From: Dongia_B sp035539075
Lineage (GTDB): Bacteria > Pseudomonadota > Alphaproteobacteria > Dongiales > Dongiaceae
Direction: 5' to 3'
Length of the DNA stretch: 6,447 nt
Assembly: GCA_035539075.1 (NCBI GenBank)
Contig: DATLJB010000148.1
Coordinates: forward strand, 1-6,447
Shown: in pieces, positions 5,631 through 6,447 of the stretch
Layout of the letters: the number at the start of each line of letters is the position of its first letter
Numbering within the stretch: position 1 is the first letter of the stretch
The notes under the pieces: generated by a model
Told to the model about the DNA's origin: nothing
Databases searched by the model: none
Seen by the model: only the letters and a program-made list of their open reading frames with translations
Position numbers and translations under genes: made by a program

Positions 5631-5637
5631 TCTCATC

Positions 5638-6447
5638 ATGACGAGGAAGCAGACGGGGACAAAAAAGACGGCAATGCGGGTCGCGCTTCTCGCGGCAAGC
5701 ATGCTGGCCGGCGCCGGCAGCCTGGCCCATGCCGGCACCATCACCATCGAAAGCTGGCGCAATGACGACGCCGATATCTGGAAGAACCAGATCATTCCCG
5801 CCTTCAACAAGGCGCATCCCGATATCACCGTGGTGTTCTCGCCAAGCCCGCCGAAGGATTACAACGCCGCGCTGAATGCCCGCCTGGAAGGCGGCACCGC
5901 CGGCGACATCATCACCTGCCGGCCGTTCGATGCCTCGCTCGACCTCTACAGCAAAGGCCATCTGCTGAAGCTGAACGACCTGCCCGGCATGGACAAGTTC
6001 TCCGCTTTCGCCAAGACCGCCTGGAGCACCGATGATGGCAAGGACACCTTCTGCGTGCCGGTCGCCTCGGTCATCCATGGCTTCATCTACAACAAGGAAG
6101 CCTTCCAGAAGCTCGGCCTGACCGAGCCGAAGACGGAAGCGGAATTCTACGCCGATCTCGACAAGATCAAGAAGGACGGCACCTATATCCCGATCGACAT
6201 GGGCACCGCCGACCAGTGGGAAGCGGCCACCATGGGCTTCCAGAATATCGGCCCCAATTACTGGAAGGGCGAGGAAGGCCGCAAGGCGCTGATCGACGGC
6301 AAGGCCAAGTTCACCGACGCCGCCTATGTCGACACCTTCAAGGATCTCGCCAAATGGGCGCCCTATATGGGTGACGGCTACAAGGCGCAGACCTATGCCG
6401 ACAGCCAGAACATCTTCACCCTCGGCAAGGCGGCGATCTATCCGGCC
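5638..6447 (+). CDS. ABC transporter periplasmic sugar-binding protein (partial, 3' end beyond window)
   Basis: The frame stays open for 270 codons to the right edge, so the C-terminal part is missing; family members are usually 410-430 residues. A Sec signal peptide is clear: basic MTRKQTGTKKTAMR, hydrophobic VALLAASMLAGAG, and AHA before a likely cleavage after residue 32. The mature part starts GTITIESW and shows IWKNQIIPAFNKAHPDITV, an EGGTAGDI segment, and YNKEAFQKLGL at 151-161, all typical of family 1 solute-binding proteins for carbohydrates (CUT1-type importers). By context it should bind MurNAc, GlcNAc or short oligomers in the periplasm and pass them to permeases expected downstream. 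Ligand identity is not visible in the sequence. The start is set by the strong purine-rich SD 7 nt before the ATG. It lies 42 bp after the MurQ-like gene on the same strand. Confidence 0.92.
   Translation, partial: MTRKQTGTKKTAMRVALLAASMLAGAGSLAHAGTITIESWRNDDADIWKNQIIPAFNKAHPDITVVFSPSPPKDYNAALNARLEGGTAGDIITCRPFDASLDLYSKGHLLKLNDLPGMDKFSAFAKTAWSTDDGKDTFCVPVASVIHGFIYNKEAFQKLGLTEPKTEAEFYADLDKIKKDGTYIPIDMGTADQWEAATMGFQNIGPNYWKGEEGRKALIDGKAKFTDAAYVDTFKDLAKWAPYMGDGYKAQTYADSQNIFTLGKAAIYPA

Noticed and set aside
5073..5765. Plus-strand 230-codon frame spanning the end of the MurQ-like gene and the binding-protein start
   Set aside because: It is out of frame with both real genes, Arg/Gln/His-rich, and has no domain. 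It only exists because GC-rich DNA has few stops.

Overview
The window looks like a GC-rich alphaproteobacterial chromosome segment. GC-ending codons dominate, SD sequences are of AGGAGG type, and one gap carries stem-loops of the CATGGA...TCAAG...TGAC kind that are common in Rhizobiales and Rhodospirillales. The genus cannot be fixed from this sequence alone. No tRNA, rRNA, CRISPR array, insertion sequence or phage gene was seen.

Layout, left to right: an AT-rich non-coding edge (1-143); a Gfo/Idh/MocA NAD(P)-dependent oxidoreductase on the minus strand (144-1238); a 277-bp gap with two oppositely oriented repetitive palindromes and a decayed third; then three tightly packed minus-strand genes, which in transcription order are a BadF/BcrA-type amino-sugar kinase (4435-3545), a GntR/HutC-type regulator (3551-2727) and NagA, N-acetylglucosamine-6-phosphate deacetylase (2724-1516). 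A 251-bp divergent promoter region (4436-4686) follows. On the plus strand come a MurQ-family N-acetylmuramic acid 6-phosphate etherase (4687-5595) and the first 270 codons of a periplasmic sugar-binding protein of an ABC importer (5638 to the right edge).

The genes fit one catabolic unit for amino sugars, probably peptidoglycan-derived MurNAc and/or GlcNAc, imported by an ABC transporter and not by a PTS. The proposed order is: binding protein and unseen permeases import the free sugar; the kinase makes the 6-phosphate; MurQ removes D-lactate from MurNAc-6-P to give GlcNAc-6-P; NagA deacetylates it to GlcN-6-P. A GlcN-6-P deaminase (NagB) is not in the window. The oxidoreductase has no obvious place in this route. 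The GntR regulator probably controls both arms: each divergent promoter carries one copy of an 18-bp direct-repeat site (TGGTAY-N5-TGGTATT), and each copy is oriented toward the gene it precedes.

The most interesting points are the mirrored operator pair, the altered phosphate-loop of the MurQ-like protein, unusual substitutions in two NagA motifs, the unexplained oxidoreductase, and the palindromes whose stems differ in sequence but remain perfectly paired.
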